Shown here: positions 1 to 9,027 of the stretch, one piece after another
Layout of the letters: each line of letters opens with the position of its first letter
Position numbering within the stretch: the stretch's first letter is position 1
From: Fervidobacterium sp. UBA5837
GTDB taxonomy: Bacteria > Thermotogota > Thermotogae > Thermotogales > Fervidobacteriaceae
NCBI GenBank assembly: GCA_002432805.1
Contig: DJGV01000010.1
Span: 127,571-191,570 of the forward strand
Length of the DNA stretch: 64,000 nt
Direction of reading: 5' to 3'
The notes under the pieces: generated by a model
Seen by the model: the letters and a program-made list of their open reading frames with translations, nothing else
Told to the model about the DNA's origin: nothing
The model's database searches: none
Made by a program: the position numbers and the translations under genes

Positions 1-501
1 CTTTCAGCCTTGTTGATCTTGGCAGTGGGAAGAAACTGTGAGAGAATGGTTGAGGAGATTAGAAGGCAATTCAGGGATATTCCAGGTTTGATGGAAGGTA
101 CAGCGAGGCCGGATTACGCAAAGTGCGTGGATATAGCTACGGTTGGTGCTTTAAGAGAATTGATGTTTCCAGGAATTTTGTCGATAATAGCACCAGCATT
201 AACACTGATTATACTTGGTAAAGAAGCTTTAGCGGGATTTCTCGCAGGGAGTATAGTGACAGGAATAATTTTTGCACTCTTCATGGCCAATTCCGGTGGT
301 GCTTGGGATAATGCAAAGAAGTACATTGAAGAAGGTCATTATGGTGGAAAAGGTTCAGAGGCACACAAGGCAGCAGTTGTTGGAGATACGGTAGGAGATC
401 CATTCAAAGATACTGCTGGACCTTCTTTGAATACCATGATCACGGTTATGTCTCTTGTTGCAGAAGTATTTGCACCATTGATAATCATATTGATGATGTA
501 A
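1..501 (+). CDS. hppA: Membrane-bound ion-pumping pyrophosphatase, C-terminal fragment
   Basis: The reading frame is open from the first base, so the 5' end lies outside the window; about 166 residues remain. Membrane pyrophosphatases hydrolyse PPi and pump H+ or Na+ across the cytoplasmic membrane. Seen here: the VEEIRRQ segment, GLMEGTARPDY, the FMANSGGAWDNAKKYIE block and the VVGDTVGDPFKDTAGPSLN block, whose Asp/Lys residues belong to the family's Mg-PPi site, followed by a last hydrophobic helix. The part that separates K+-dependent from K+-independent enzymes is missing, so the subtype cannot be read. A complete, clearly different paralogue lies at 7024-8967. A hairpin terminator follows at 600-637. 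Confidence 0.95.
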   Translation, partial: LSALLILAVGRNCERMVEEIRRQFRDIPGLMEGTARPDYAKCVDIATVGALRELMFPGILSIIAPALTLIILGKEALAGFLAGSIVTGIIFALFMANSGGAWDNAKKYIEEGHYGGKGSEAHKAAVVGDTVGDPFKDTAGPSLNTMITVMSLVAEVFAPLIIILMM

Positions 502-599
502 TGCGTAAGAAGAGCTTTGGGTGAGATATAAATAATGAGAAAGTGGTATATGTTGGCAATGTAGTTTACTTATGGAAACAGATTGTGAGAAATCTGAAA

Positions 600-637
600 A
601 ACGCTGCAAGGAACATAAAATTTCCTGCAGCGTTTTT
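600..637 (+). terminator. Intrinsic terminator after the first hppA
   Basis: Stem AACGCTGCA / TGCAGCGTT, extended by AGGA/TCCT with one bulged A, followed by a run of five T. It lies about 100 bases after the hppA stop codon and before the convergent GNAT gene. Confidence 0.75.
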
Positions 638-714
638 GGTTTTGCACTTTTCAATTATTGACTTCTTATTTCAGTTTCTCTTGGATTAAATGAAAGAACT
701 ATCTACAGTAAGGC

Positions 715-1272
715 TCAAATCCTCACAGGTTCATCACTAGTTATACTTTTCCATTCATCTTTGAATATGGACATGATTATTTCATCATGATACTGTCCCT
801 CGCGGTAGATGTTTTCCTTCAGTATGCCTTCCACCTTGAATCCCACCTTTTCGTACGATCTGATCGCTCTTTTGTTGAATCCATACGTTAGAAGGCTCAC
901 CTTGTGTAAATTCATCTCGTTGAATATGAAGTTGACAAGTACCCTCATAGCATCCGTGCCGTATCCAATGTTGCAGAATTGTTTACCAAGGAAGATGCCA
1001 ACTAAGGCATGCGAGTTCTTCCAATCAACTTCGTTGATACCGCAACCACCGATGTATTCCCCATCAGCTAATCGCTCGATGGCAAATGAGTAGCTGTTTG
1101 CCGAAGACGGATTCAAACTCTCATACCATTTCATCTCATCATCCTTCCTCAATGGGAACGGTATACCGGGAACGAGAAATCTTTTCACTTCTGGATCATT
1201 TACGTATTCCCAAGCCTTGTCGATATCTTTCCTATCGTACGCTCTCAGTCTAACTAATTTCCCGTTGTACAT
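715..1272 (-). CDS. GNAT-family N-acetyltransferase (RimJ/RimL-like)
   Basis: 185 residues, the usual length for the RimJ/RimL/SpeG-like branch of GNAT enzymes, which move an acetyl group from acetyl-CoA to an amine such as a protein N-terminus, an antibiotic or a polyamine. The start MYNGKLVRLRAYDRKD and the central GIFLGKQFCNIGYGTDAMR stretch (acetyl-CoA pyrophosphate loop, roughly residues 90-110), then NLHKVSLLTYGFNKRAIRSYEKVGF, are typical of the family. GAGGTGAG precedes the ATG at good distance. The gene stands alone, convergent with hppA. The substrate cannot be told from sequence. Confidence 0.88.
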   Translation of the reverse strand: MYNGKLVRLRAYDRKDIDKAWEYVNDPEVKRFLVPGIPFPLRKDDEMKWYESLNPSSANSYSFAIERLADGEYIGGCGINEVDWKNSHALVGIFLGKQFCNIGYGTDAMRVLVNFIFNEMNLHKVSLLTYGFNKRAIRSYEKVGFKVEGILKENIYREGQYHDEIIMSIFKDEWKSITSDEPVRI

Positions 1273-1425
1273 GCGCGCTCACCTCAATTTTGAATATTTG
1301 AATGATAGATGCAAAGATACAATGATTTCATTGATTGTATCACTGGGAGTGTTTTTGTCAAATGCAGTTACCTGATTTCATGATGAGTGAGCCAAATGAT
1401 GAGTCAAATAGTATCGAAGATGGTG

Positions 1426-1431
1426 TATAAT
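1426..1431 (+). promoter_or_regulatory. Likely -10 element for the CYTH gene
   Basis: A perfect TATAAT about 50 bases before the CYTH start codon. The -35 position is poor (around GTCAAA), so only the -10 is proposed. Confidence 0.4.
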
Positions 1432-1481
1432 AATTAATAGGAAGGCTGAAAAATACAATTGCCAAGACGAGGAGGGGTAGA

Positions 1482-2060
1482 ATGTACGTTGAAAGGGAGA
1501 AAAAATACTTGGTCGACGAAGAATTGGCACACAAGCTTATAGAGAAATCAATTGCGAGAATAGGCGTCGTGCAGTGGTATTTGGACACCTGCTCGTTCGA
1601 TATTGAAAAGGGAATGACAAATTGTCGAATCAGATACACAATCGATGAAAACGGAAACGAAGAGTGGGTGAGCGCATTCAAATCTGCACTCACTGAAGAC
1701 TTCACAAGGCAAGAGGAAGAATCAAAGATCGAAATGTCGGCTGACATGTTCGAAACACTATCTTTCAAACCCGTTGTTGCAAAGATAAGGTACTATCTTT
1801 TGTACAAACCTGCTGAGGTCGTGATCGATGAACTCATAGAGCTCGATAGACCTTATCGTGTGCCTGTCAAGTACCTTACCGAGATCGAAACACAAGAGTC
1901 GTTTGAAGAGTACGAGCGTATGTTCGAACTAAACGCTCCACTATCGTTGAAAGAATTCGAGAGATACATAAACAAGAACCTCGCGGTGGAGAGTAAATTA
2001 CCACCACGGGAAATCATCAGCATCGTCAATGAAAGATTGAAAAGGCTGAAGAAAAAATAA
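1482..2060 (+). CDS. CYTH-domain (triphosphate tunnel) protein
   Basis: 192 residues. The N-terminus VEREKKYLV carries the ExExK signature (Glu4, Glu6, Lys8) of the CYTH/triphosphate-tunnel superfamily, which binds Mg2+ and triphosphate inside a beta-barrel. Later strands show the expected charged residues: CRIRYT, VAKIRYY and TEIETQESFEEYE. Family members include class IV adenylate cyclase, thiamine triphosphatase and inorganic triphosphatase. Which activity applies here is unknown; bacterial stand-alone CYTH proteins are often tripolyphosphatases. A strong GAGGAGGGG site precedes the ATG. The next gene (CapA-like) starts 15 bases downstream, so the two are probably one transcript. Confidence 0.8.
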   Translation: MYVEREKKYLVDEELAHKLIEKSIARIGVVQWYLDTCSFDIEKGMTNCRIRYTIDENGNEEWVSAFKSALTEDFTRQEEESKIEMSADMFETLSFKPVVAKIRYYLLYKPAEVVIDELIELDRPYRVPVKYLTEIETQESFEEYERMFELNAPLSLKEFERYINKNLAVESKLPPREIISIVNERLKRLKKK

Positions 2061-2075
2061 TTGAGGTGATTCGTA

Positions 2076-3128
2076 GTGAAAACATATAGGCTCTTTTTGA
2101 TCCTGTTCTTCATTTCAACGTCGATACTCTGTTTTTCCAAACTCATTACTTTTTCTTTCGTTGGTGATGTGATGTTCCACACACCCATTCTTTCTTACGC
2201 ACAGAATGGCAATGGCTATGATTTTAAACCGATATTTTCACACGTAAAAGGTATCATCGAAAAGGCAGATATAGCGTTTTGTAACTTGGAAACGACACTT
2301 GGCGGTACGCCTTATACAGGCTATCCGCGTTTTTCTTCGCCTGATCAGGTTGTCGATGCACTCATTTATGCGGGATTTGATGTGGTGAATGTGGCAAACA
2401 ATCATATGATCGATAAAGGATGGAAGGGCCTAAAGCACACGATCGAAAAGATTAGGGAAAGTGGCCTTGCATCGGTTGGTGGTAGACTCTCATCAAACGA
2501 GAAGAGATACACATTAGTCAACAACGATGGTGTGAAAGTTGCTTTTACAGGTTTCACGTACGCAACTAATGGTCTGACTATCCCAAAGGAATATGCATAC
2601 ATGTTCGATTATATTGATGAAGAACTGATCGCTGAGACAGTCAAGGAAATGCGTAAAATCTCTGATGTAGTAATCGTGCACCTTCATTTCGGTCAAGAAC
2701 ACATGACAAAACCAACAGATGTTCAAAGAAAAATCGCAGCGTTGTGTATTGATAGCGGCGCTGACATGGTGATAGGTACACATCCGCATGTGCTTCAAAG
2801 TGTAGAATTCGTTGAGAAAGATGGCAAGCGGAAGATGATTGCATATTCGCTTGGAAACTTCCTATCGAACATGGATCAGAAAAATACAGATGCGGGTGTT
2901 ATACTGAACGTGGTGTACGATACGGTGAAAGGTGTAGTAGACATAAATCCGGTGCCAACTTGGCGTCATAGATACACGAGGGATGGAAGATTGCATTTTA
3001 GGGTCATACCGGTGGATGTCTTTTTGAAAAATCCGGATAAACTACTCACCAATGAAGATATCACAAGGCTTAAGGAAATAGAAACCCAGGTAAAAGTGCT
3101 GTTTCCAAAGATTTCTAAAAAATCTTGA
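2076..3128 (+). CDS. CapA-family secreted metallophosphatase-like protein
   Basis: 350 residues beginning at a GTG with GAGGTGAT just upstream. Residues 1-21 form a signal peptide (MKTYRLFLILFFISTSILCF). The body matches the CapA/PgsA family: FSFVGDVMFH near residue 30 (metal-binding Asp and His), FCNLETTLGG, VANNHMIDKGW, HLHFGQEH and GADMVIGTHPHVLQSVE, followed by SLGNFLS. These are the metal ligands of a calcineurin-like fold. CapA proteins were first tied to poly-gamma-glutamate capsules, but many copies lie outside capsule operons and their substrate is unknown. It is co-directional with the CYTH gene and convergent with the next gene. Confidence 0.87.
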   Translation: MKTYRLFLILFFISTSILCFSKLITFSFVGDVMFHTPILSYAQNGNGYDFKPIFSHVKGIIEKADIAFCNLETTLGGTPYTGYPRFSSPDQVVDALIYAGFDVVNVANNHMIDKGWKGLKHTIEKIRESGLASVGGRLSSNEKRYTLVNNDGVKVAFTGFTYATNGLTIPKEYAYMFDYIDEELIAETVKEMRKISDVVIVHLHFGQEHMTKPTDVQRKIAALCIDSGADMVIGTHPHVLQSVEFVEKDGKRKMIAYSLGNFLSNMDQKNTDAGVILNVVYDTVKGVVDINPVPTWRHRYTRDGRLHFRVIPVDVFLKNPDKLLTNEDITRLKEIETQVKVLFPKISKKS

Positions 3129-3156
3129 GAGATAAGCTAATCAGATCGTTGTTTAG

Positions 3157-4257
3157 TTATATGAAGTTGAAATATCTCAATATTCCACTCAGCGCAGCTC
3201 TGGTATCTTTCTCGAATGATGCTTGCCACCGTGTATCATCCGGAAAGAACATGGTCCTGAATAGTTCATCGATTTTTGATTTTACATTCTCATTTTTCGT
3301 ACCATAGTGCCATGCACGGTTTTCCAAAGAGACTATGATTAGGCTTTTCAGCTGACCAATTAAGTCATCACCTAACGTACCATATTCAAAGCAAGTTGCA
3401 TAGAATTTTGATTTTCCACCGTACTGTTTGTATATGTAGTCGATCATGTCACCGTTTATTTCGTAAAAAGACTTCCTATCCGCTTTTGTGATTGGAGAGT
3501 ATCCAAATTCTACTTCTCTTTCCTTGCTTTCCTGTTCATCAAAAATTGAATTTACGATGACCATCCGGTTTTTCGGTCCCGCACCAGTGTGGATGTCCAA
3601 ATGGAGGACAGAATCGTACGTTGAGTAAACATGCTTGTAGAGTGCCTTCATGTACTGAGTACAGCCTACTTCCTCTTTTCCACCATAGTAGACGCAACGC
3701 TCACATGTATACTGCCCTTTCGTCAATGCTTCTTTTATGCCAGTACTTCCCAAAGTGATGATGTATGGAATTAGTTTTACGATATTCAAAAAGAAATTGA
3801 GATCGACCTTGCCTACAGGTTTTGGGTTTGTAAAATACTTTCTCATCTTTTCAAATGATTCATTCCTTAAATCGATGTCTGGTAATGAGAAGTCCAAGAA
3901 ATTCCTGTTGAGGTCAATGTTATCCTTGTTTACGCGCCTTTTATGTTTCATCCCCCAAGGATTTATAGCATGAACGAGCAAGAGCGATACCTCATCATGT
4001 TTGATGTTTGGCAAGAATTCATGCACAAAAAGTTGCAAAAATACGTTACCTGCATACCCTTCTATGCCATGTTCTCCGGTTGTTATGAGTAAAAGCTTCT
4101 TTGCGTTTGGGTTCTCGCACATAAACGAGCTTATAGAACACTCTTCTTGAATCGGGTAAGTATCTCTCTCTACATCAAGATAATAACTCTTCAATATTTT
4201 CTGAAATGAAAAGAATATCTCCCTACAATGTGCATAGTTATAAGAATAATCGTACAT
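3157..4257 (-). CDS. DUF2817 zinc carboxypeptidase-like protein (M14 superfamily)
   Basis: 366 residues without a signal peptide. The pattern GEHGIEGYAG (residues about 61-70) gives the His-x-x-Glu zinc pair of the M14 superfamily; NKDNIDLNRNF follows, as in DUF2817 proteins (the Asn-Arg pair that holds the substrate carboxylate), and HLDIHTG supplies the third ligand. Members are thought to cut C-terminal residues or deacylate small substrates. AAAGGGTGA lies before the ATG. The YfcC-type carrier directly upstream on the same strand ends 32 bases away, so carrier and hydrolase are probably co-transcribed and may handle one peptide or amino-acid derivative (inference). Confidence 0.8.
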   Translation of the reverse strand: MYDYSYNYAHCREIFFSFQKILKSYYLDVERDTYPIQEECSISSFMCENPNAKKLLLITTGEHGIEGYAGNVFLQLFVHEFLPNIKHDEVSLLLVHAINPWGMKHKRRVNKDNIDLNRNFLDFSLPDIDLRNESFEKMRKYFTNPKPVGKVDLNFFLNIVKLIPYIITLGSTGIKEALTKGQYTCERCVYYGGKEEVGCTQYMKALYKHVYSTYDSVLHLDIHTGAGPKNRMVIVNSIFDEQESKEREVEFGYSPITKADRKSFYEINGDMIDYIYKQYGGKSKFYATCFEYGTLGDDLIGQLKSLIIVSLENRAWHYGTKNENVKSKIDELFRTMFFPDDTRWQASFEKDTRAALSGILRYFNFI

Positions 4258-4289
4258 AGATTCACCCTTTCAATAGATTTACCAGAGTC

Positions 4290-5705
4290 TTATATAGGTC
4301 CGTAATTGATCTTGACAGCTATGAACAGATAAAGCAGTGAGAGCAAAAACATGACAAGCTCCACCTTCCAGACAAATTTGAACCACTTAAGATAGCTCAC
4401 TCCAGCAATTCCCAGTGCGATTAGCAGTACAGCACTCGTTGGATAGAGTAAATTTGTAAAACCGTCTCCGAAAACAAAAGCCTGAACTGCTGTTTGACGC
4501 GTAACACCGATCATGTCTGCAAGTGGAATGATGATCGGCATCATCAGAAAAGCTTTTGCAGACGCAGAACTTACGAATAGATCCATGATAAAAAAGAGTA
4601 GATATATCAAAAATGTGGCAGCAACGGGGCCTGATTTTGAGATGAGCGATGAGGCATCGTACAATATTGTATCTATGATTTTACCATTTGCGATGATGAG
4701 CTTTACAGAGGTTGCCATAAGTATGAGCACAACACCTGGCAGTGCATCCTTTATACCGAAGAAAAGATTCAAAAGAACCTTCTTAAAACTCTTCTCAACA
4801 ACGATCCCACAAAGTATACCACTGAGTAAGAAGAGAACTCCAACCACAGGTAACATGAGACCGCTCATGAATCCAGTGAGACCGGAAATCAATATTAGTA
4901 CAAACATCGCACCGATGATGGAAATCAGTATTTTAGAGGCCTTCGATACGTCGGCACTGTTTTCAATCTCAAAATTTTTAATTTGCGTCGGTTGAGTTGC
5001 CACTTGTTTTTGGTGTTTTCTCACATACGATGTCATGAATATGAGCATGACAACGTATGTGGTGGTAAAAATGATTATTCTAAGGCCGATGCCTGAAAAG
5101 AGTGGAACTTCTGCGATCTTTTGAGCAACTCCTATGCTAAATGGATTTGCCATGGCTGCCGAAAAGCCAAATCCAGTTGCTAAAAGGCTCATGCCTAAGC
5201 CAGTTAAATCATCCCAGCCTAAAGAAATAGCAAATGCAATCATGATAGGAACTAACGGAACCATCTCTTCAAATATGCCCATGAGCGCACCTAAGAGCAT
5301 GAAGACCAATATGACTATGGAAAGTAGTAGCATCTTTCGATTGCTGTATCTTCTCACAACTTTATTGATTATGTACTCGATCACGTGACTCTTGTTCAGC
5401 ACGTATATTGAACCTGAGACGATCAATATGAATAGAATTATTGTAACCACCAGTATCGCATCCGAGCTCCAAAGTACTTCTATAGGTGCTGTGAACCATC
5501 TCCAAGCAGGATAGTTAGGCTTTTCAACTTGTTGATAGGAATTTTCAACTATGATCGTTCTATCACCTATTGTCTGTCTTTGATACTCGCCTGAAGGTAA
5601 TACCTTCGTCAAGGCACCTGATATCATCATGATCACAAAGATGATCAAAGCAGATGTGATGAAACTTCTCGTACTTATCTTAGCTGTATTAACACCATTG
5701 CTCAT
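4290..5705 (-). CDS. YfcC/DcuC-like carrier, 12-13 membrane segments
   Basis: About 471 residues from the ATG at 5705, which has GGGGGA at ideal distance; an upstream in-frame TTG at 5738 has no ribosome site. The protein is a polytopic inner-membrane carrier of the YfcC (C4-dicarboxylate anaerobic carrier-like) family: an N-terminal helix, the TKVLPSGEY segment, a loop ending in WRWFTAPIEVLW, the conserved GIFEEMVPLVPIM helix, GFSAAMANPFSIGVAQ, and the C-terminal FGDGFTNLLYPTSAVLLIALG motif. Relatives include arginine/ornithine and dicarboxylate carriers; the substrate is not readable. It is probably co-transcribed with the M14-like hydrolase downstream. Confidence 0.85.
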   Translation of the reverse strand: MSNGVNTAKISTRSFITSALIIFVIMMISGALTKVLPSGEYQRQTIGDRTIIVENSYQQVEKPNYPAWRWFTAPIEVLWSSDAILVVTIILFILIVSGSIYVLNKSHVIEYIINKVVRRYSNRKMLLLSIVILVFMLLGALMGIFEEMVPLVPIMIAFAISLGWDDLTGLGMSLLATGFGFSAAMANPFSIGVAQKIAEVPLFSGIGLRIIIFTTTYVVMLIFMTSYVRKHQKQVATQPTQIKNFEIENSADVSKASKILISIIGAMFVLILISGLTGFMSGLMLPVVGVLFLLSGILCGIVVEKSFKKVLLNLFFGIKDALPGVVLILMATSVKLIIANGKIIDTILYDASSLISKSGPVAATFLIYLLFFIMDLFVSSASAKAFLMMPIIIPLADMIGVTRQTAVQAFVFGDGFTNLLYPTSAVLLIALGIAGVSYLKWFKFVWKVELVMFLLSLLYLFIAVKINYGPI

Positions 5706-5881
5706 CTGCAATCCCCCTATGTTTGAAAGTTTGTACAACTTATATGATACACTATTTTTCCAAATAAACCAAAATGAAAATAGGATGATTCCATCGATTA
5801 AGCGAGAAGGAGTGATGCAAGTGTGAGAATGTTTGAAAACATCCTGAATAAATGGGAGGTAAAATATGAGTCAGGAAGAAA

Positions 5882-5938
5882 AAAAGAGTGTGCAGTGACA
5901 CCTTTCGGATGGTTAAGGAAAGTCACTCACACTCTTTT
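5882..5938. terminator. Bidirectional terminator after the pfk-hppA operon
   Basis: Long stem AAAAGAGTGTG(c)AGTGAC paired with GTCACTCACACTCTTTT, with one bulge. Read on the minus strand it ends in a run of seven T, so it should stop transcripts from the phosphofructokinase-like gene. On the plus strand the T run is four long. Confidence 0.8.
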
Positions 5939-6015
5939 GCTATCTCTGTCAGTATTGATATGTATTTGATGTGTATTTACAGTTCGTCAAGAATTTGCAA
6001 CCGTCAAACTCAAGG

Positions 6016-7017
6016 TCAATAGAACAATTTTGCGAGTTGTTTTATGTAGTAGTCCACAGGTCTGACGTTGAGTAGCGTATCACTGTATGGTACTTCCGTC
6101 ACGATGAACCCTTTCATGCCAACTGCGTGGTAGAATTTACCCATCTTGACTAATTCTATGGCCTTTGCGCTCATCTGAGTAGCAATTATTCTGTCCATCG
6201 AAGATGGTGTACCACCTCTTTGAGTATATCCAAGGTTTGTGTATCGCCATTCGATATCCAATTTTTTGTTTATGTATATACCTATGACCTGTGCAGGGTC
6301 TGTCTCGTACGAGCATTTACACTCATCGATTATTTCTTCGGGAAGTTTCACACCTTCCTCGATGACTACTAGAGAGAATCTCTTTCCACTTTCGTACCTG
6401 TGTTTTATCGTCTTGACAAGTTCATCTGGATTGAGCACATCAGAACTCGTGATGACAAAGTCTGCACCACCTGCAAGTCCACCAAATGTTGCAAGCCATC
6501 CACCAGGTCCCCCCATCGTTTTGACTATCATCACTCTGTGATGTGATTCTGCTGTTGAGTGAATTACATCCAATGCCTCAGTGACGTGTTCAAGTGCTGT
6601 GATGAATCCAATCGAAAAATCGGTGAAAGACAGGTCGTTATCGATCGTTGCAGGTACTATGATCGATGGTATACCGTATCTTTGCAAGTTGAGTGCACTC
6701 CTCACTGCATTTCTACCACCGAGAATAACGTAACCTGTTATCCCATACTGGATGGTTTTGTTCTTGATTTCAACGAGCTCTTCATCCTTTTCTGGGACAA
6801 AAAGTGACGTACCCAGTATCGTACCACCGAGATGCAAGATACCAGAAACATCGTTTCTTACAAGCACGTCTAGTTTGTCTTCCATTAGCCCTTCAAAACC
6901 ATCTTTTATCCCCATCGTTTCTATTTCAAACTCGATCGAGTTGACGACTGCTGACCTAATTGCTGCATTGAGACCTGGGCAGTCGTTCCCAACGGAAAGT
7001 ATTCCTATCCTTCTCAT
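6016..7017 (-). CDS. Divergent 6-phosphofructokinase-family protein
   Basis: 333 residues, collinear with bacterial PfkA over its full length. Conserved: GTILGTS, the catalytic PATIDND loop (Asp126/Asp128), SHHR (Arg161, fructose-6-P), the Glu-Glu-Gly near 220, Arg258 and QRGG (Arg267). Changed: the first Gly-rich loop is GNDCPG instead of GGDxPG; the donor-loop GGDGS is GGRNA (101-104); Arg72 of PfkA is Leu; MGR is MGG (Gly170); and LGHIQRGG is LGYTQRGG. So the sugar side and base survive while the ATP/PPi side is rebuilt. It starts 6 bases after hppA ends, so the two form an operon. It may use another phosphoryl donor or be a regulatory pseudoenzyme; it is not a safe call as an ordinary ATP-PFK. 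Confidence 0.82.
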   Translation of the reverse strand: MRRIGILSVGNDCPGLNAAIRSAVVNSIEFEIETMGIKDGFEGLMEDKLDVLVRNDVSGILHLGGTILGTSLFVPEKDEELVEIKNKTIQYGITGYVILGGRNAVRSALNLQRYGIPSIIVPATIDNDLSFTDFSIGFITALEHVTEALDVIHSTAESHHRVMIVKTMGGPGGWLATFGGLAGGADFVITSSDVLNPDELVKTIKHRYESGKRFSLVVIEEGVKLPEEIIDECKCSYETDPAQVIGIYINKKLDIEWRYTNLGYTQRGGTPSSMDRIIATQMSAKAIELVKMGKFYHAVGMKGFIVTEVPYSDTLLNVRPVDYYIKQLAKLFY

Positions 7018-7023
7018 CTATCC

Positions 7024-8967
7024 CTACCTCCCCACTATCGAATAGAATACTATAGAAGTGATAGCCATTAATTTTATGAGTATGTTCAAAGATGGACCGG
7101 CTGTATCTTTGTAAGGATCTCCCACCGTGTCGCCCACGATCGTTGATTTGTGTGCAAATGAACCTTTCCCACCGAGATGTCCTTCTTCAACATATTTTTT
7201 TGCATTGTCCCATGCACCACCGGAATTTGCCATGAAAATCGCAAGTGACACACCAGTGACCGTAGAACCAATTAACAATCCAACAACCGATTGAACACCA
7301 AGAATAAGCAAGAGTACAATTGGAGAAAGAACAGCGAGCAGTGCAGGGACTACCATTCTTTTCAGCGCTCCTCTTGTTGCTATCTTCACACAACTTTGGT
7401 AATCTGGTTCGGACGAGCCTGACAGAATACCTGGAATTTCCCTTATCTGTCGTCTAATTTCTTCAACCATGTCATTTGCTGCATCTCCGACTGCATTCAT
7501 CGTGAGGGCCGAGAAGAAAAACGCGAGCATTGCACCGATGAGTGCACCGATGAACATCTTGGGGTCTTGAAGTTGAATTTCCTTTACGTGTGCTATGGAC
7601 CCGAAGTTTGCAAACAATGCCAATGATGTCAACGCCGCAGAGCCAATCGCAAAACCTTTTCCCATCGCCGCAGTCGTATTACCAAGTGCATCGAGTTTAT
7701 CGGTTGTTTCTCTCACACTCTTATCGAGTCCTGCCATCTCTGCAATTCCACCCGCGTTATCTGCAATAGGACCATATGCATCGACTGAAAGGTTCATCGC
7801 AAGAGTTGCAAGCATACCAACACCAGCCATTGCAATACCGTAAAGCCCTGATATATTGTACGAAATCAACGTACCGACTGCAATCAATATGGTTATGATC
7901 GCCGTAGATCCCATTCCGAGCGCTGTACCACTGATGATAACATTTGCAGCTCCCATCGTGGCTGAATGAGCGATTTTCTCAACTCTTTTTCCAGATGTGT
8001 ACCACTCTGTGATGAGTCCGATGAGCACACCTACTATATTACCTACCAAGACTACCCAAAATAATCCCAAACTTTCTTCAGCAATGCCATATGAAAACGA
8101 TAAGACAAGAAAAACAACACTCGACAGAATTGTACCGCTCCGTAAAGCTAAAGAAGGTTCCGTATTAAGTCTTGACAATACTTTTACAAACACTATTGAA
8201 AGTATCGAAGCTATGAGTCCAAACGCAACTATGTAGAATGTATTAGTGGCACCATTCTCACCAAATGCTGCATAACCCAATGCAATGCCGGAAAATATCG
8301 ACCCAACGTAAGATTCGTAAAGGTCCGCGCCCATGCCTGCAACATCTCCAACGTTATCTCCAACGTTGTCAGCAATAACTGCCGGGTTCCTTGGGTCGTC
8401 TTCTGGTAAATTTGCCTCTACCTTTCCAACTATATCTGCACCAACGTCTGCTGCTTTCGTGTATATTCCGCCACCCACTCTTGCAAAGAGTGCAACGAAA
8501 GATGCACCAAGCGAATAGTAACTCACCGTTTCAATACCGTAGACTAAATAAACTATGCTCAAGCCAAGTAGGCCAAGCACAGAAACAATCAACCCCATTA
8601 CTGCTCCACCGGAAAATGCTATGTCTAATGCAGTTCCAATGCTTTTTGTTGCGCCCCATGTAGTTCGAGCATTTGATCTTGTAGCAATCATCATACCAAA
8701 ATAGCCTGCCAAGACAGAGAAGAGTGCCCCGATGATGAAAGCTAAAGCATCTTGATACCCAGAGCTAAAATAGAAAAGCACCGCAATAAGCAGAACAATT
8801 GGAAAGAAAACTCGATACTCTTGGAATAGGAATGAATTAGCCCCACTTTGAATAATGCGTGATATCTTATCCATTCTCTCGTTGCCCGTGCTCTTATCCA
8901 AGACATTCAAAGTAAGATAAATCACAAGTGCGACACCCGCTATGATAGAAGAAAAGAGTACAACCAA
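7024..8967 (-). CDS. hppA: K+-dependent, probably Na+-pumping membrane pyrophosphatase
   Basis: About 647 residues and 16 membrane helices. I place the start at TTG 8967, with GGAGGTGG just upstream; a GTG at 8982 would lie on top of that ribosome site. The PPi site is intact: GGIYTKAADVGAD, DDPRNPAVIADNVGDNVGD, DAYGPIADNAGG, FMANSGGAWDNAKKY and VGDTVGDPYKDTAGPS. GNTTAAMGKG has Ala-Ala-x-Gly where K+-independent enzymes carry Lys-x-x-Thr, so K+ dependence is expected. Helix 6 reads DLYESY, with Glu at the position seen in Na+-pumping enzymes such as that of Thermotoga. It is the first gene of a two-gene operon with the phosphofructokinase-like gene and a paralogue of the fragment at 1-501. 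Confidence 0.95.
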   Translation of the reverse strand: MVVLFSSIIAGVALVIYLTLNVLDKSTGNERMDKISRIIQSGANSFLFQEYRVFFPIVLLIAVLFYFSSGYQDALAFIIGALFSVLAGYFGMMIATRSNARTTWGATKSIGTALDIAFSGGAVMGLIVSVLGLLGLSIVYLVYGIETVSYYSLGASFVALFARVGGGIYTKAADVGADIVGKVEANLPEDDPRNPAVIADNVGDNVGDVAGMGADLYESYVGSIFSGIALGYAAFGENGATNTFYIVAFGLIASILSIVFVKVLSRLNTEPSLALRSGTILSSVVFLVLSFSYGIAEESLGLFWVVLVGNIVGVLIGLITEWYTSGKRVEKIAHSATMGAANVIISGTALGMGSTAIITILIAVGTLISYNISGLYGIAMAGVGMLATLAMNLSVDAYGPIADNAGGIAEMAGLDKSVRETTDKLDALGNTTAAMGKGFAIGSAALTSLALFANFGSIAHVKEIQLQDPKMFIGALIGAMLAFFFSALTMNAVGDAANDMVEEIRRQIREIPGILSGSSEPDYQSCVKIATRGALKRMVVPALLAVLSPIVLLLILGVQSVVGLLIGSTVTGVSLAIFMANSGGAWDNAKKYVEEGHLGGKGSFAHKSTIVGDTVGDPYKDTAGPSLNILIKLMAITSIVFYSIVGR

Positions 8968-9027
8968 GGCCCCACCTCCCACAGTTTTCTCACAATCGAA
9001 AAAAGAAATTATAGTTATATAAACACA

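Noticed and set aside
3125..3307. 60-codon plus-strand frame right after the CapA-like gene.
   Set aside because: Lies antisense to the end of the DUF2817 gene and has no ribosome site.
4290..5738. Start of the YfcC-type carrier at TTG 5738.
   Set aside because: The GGGGGA ribosome site lies downstream of it and fits ATG 5705.
5866..5898. Ten-codon frame after GGGAGG (MSQEEKKSVQ).
   Set aside because: Overlaps the terminator stem and has no downstream gene on the plus strand that it could regulate.
5822..5962. Small plus-strand frame of about 46 codons starting at GTG after AAGGAG.
   Set aside because: Its second half runs through the terminator hairpin at 5882-5938 and has no protein-like features.
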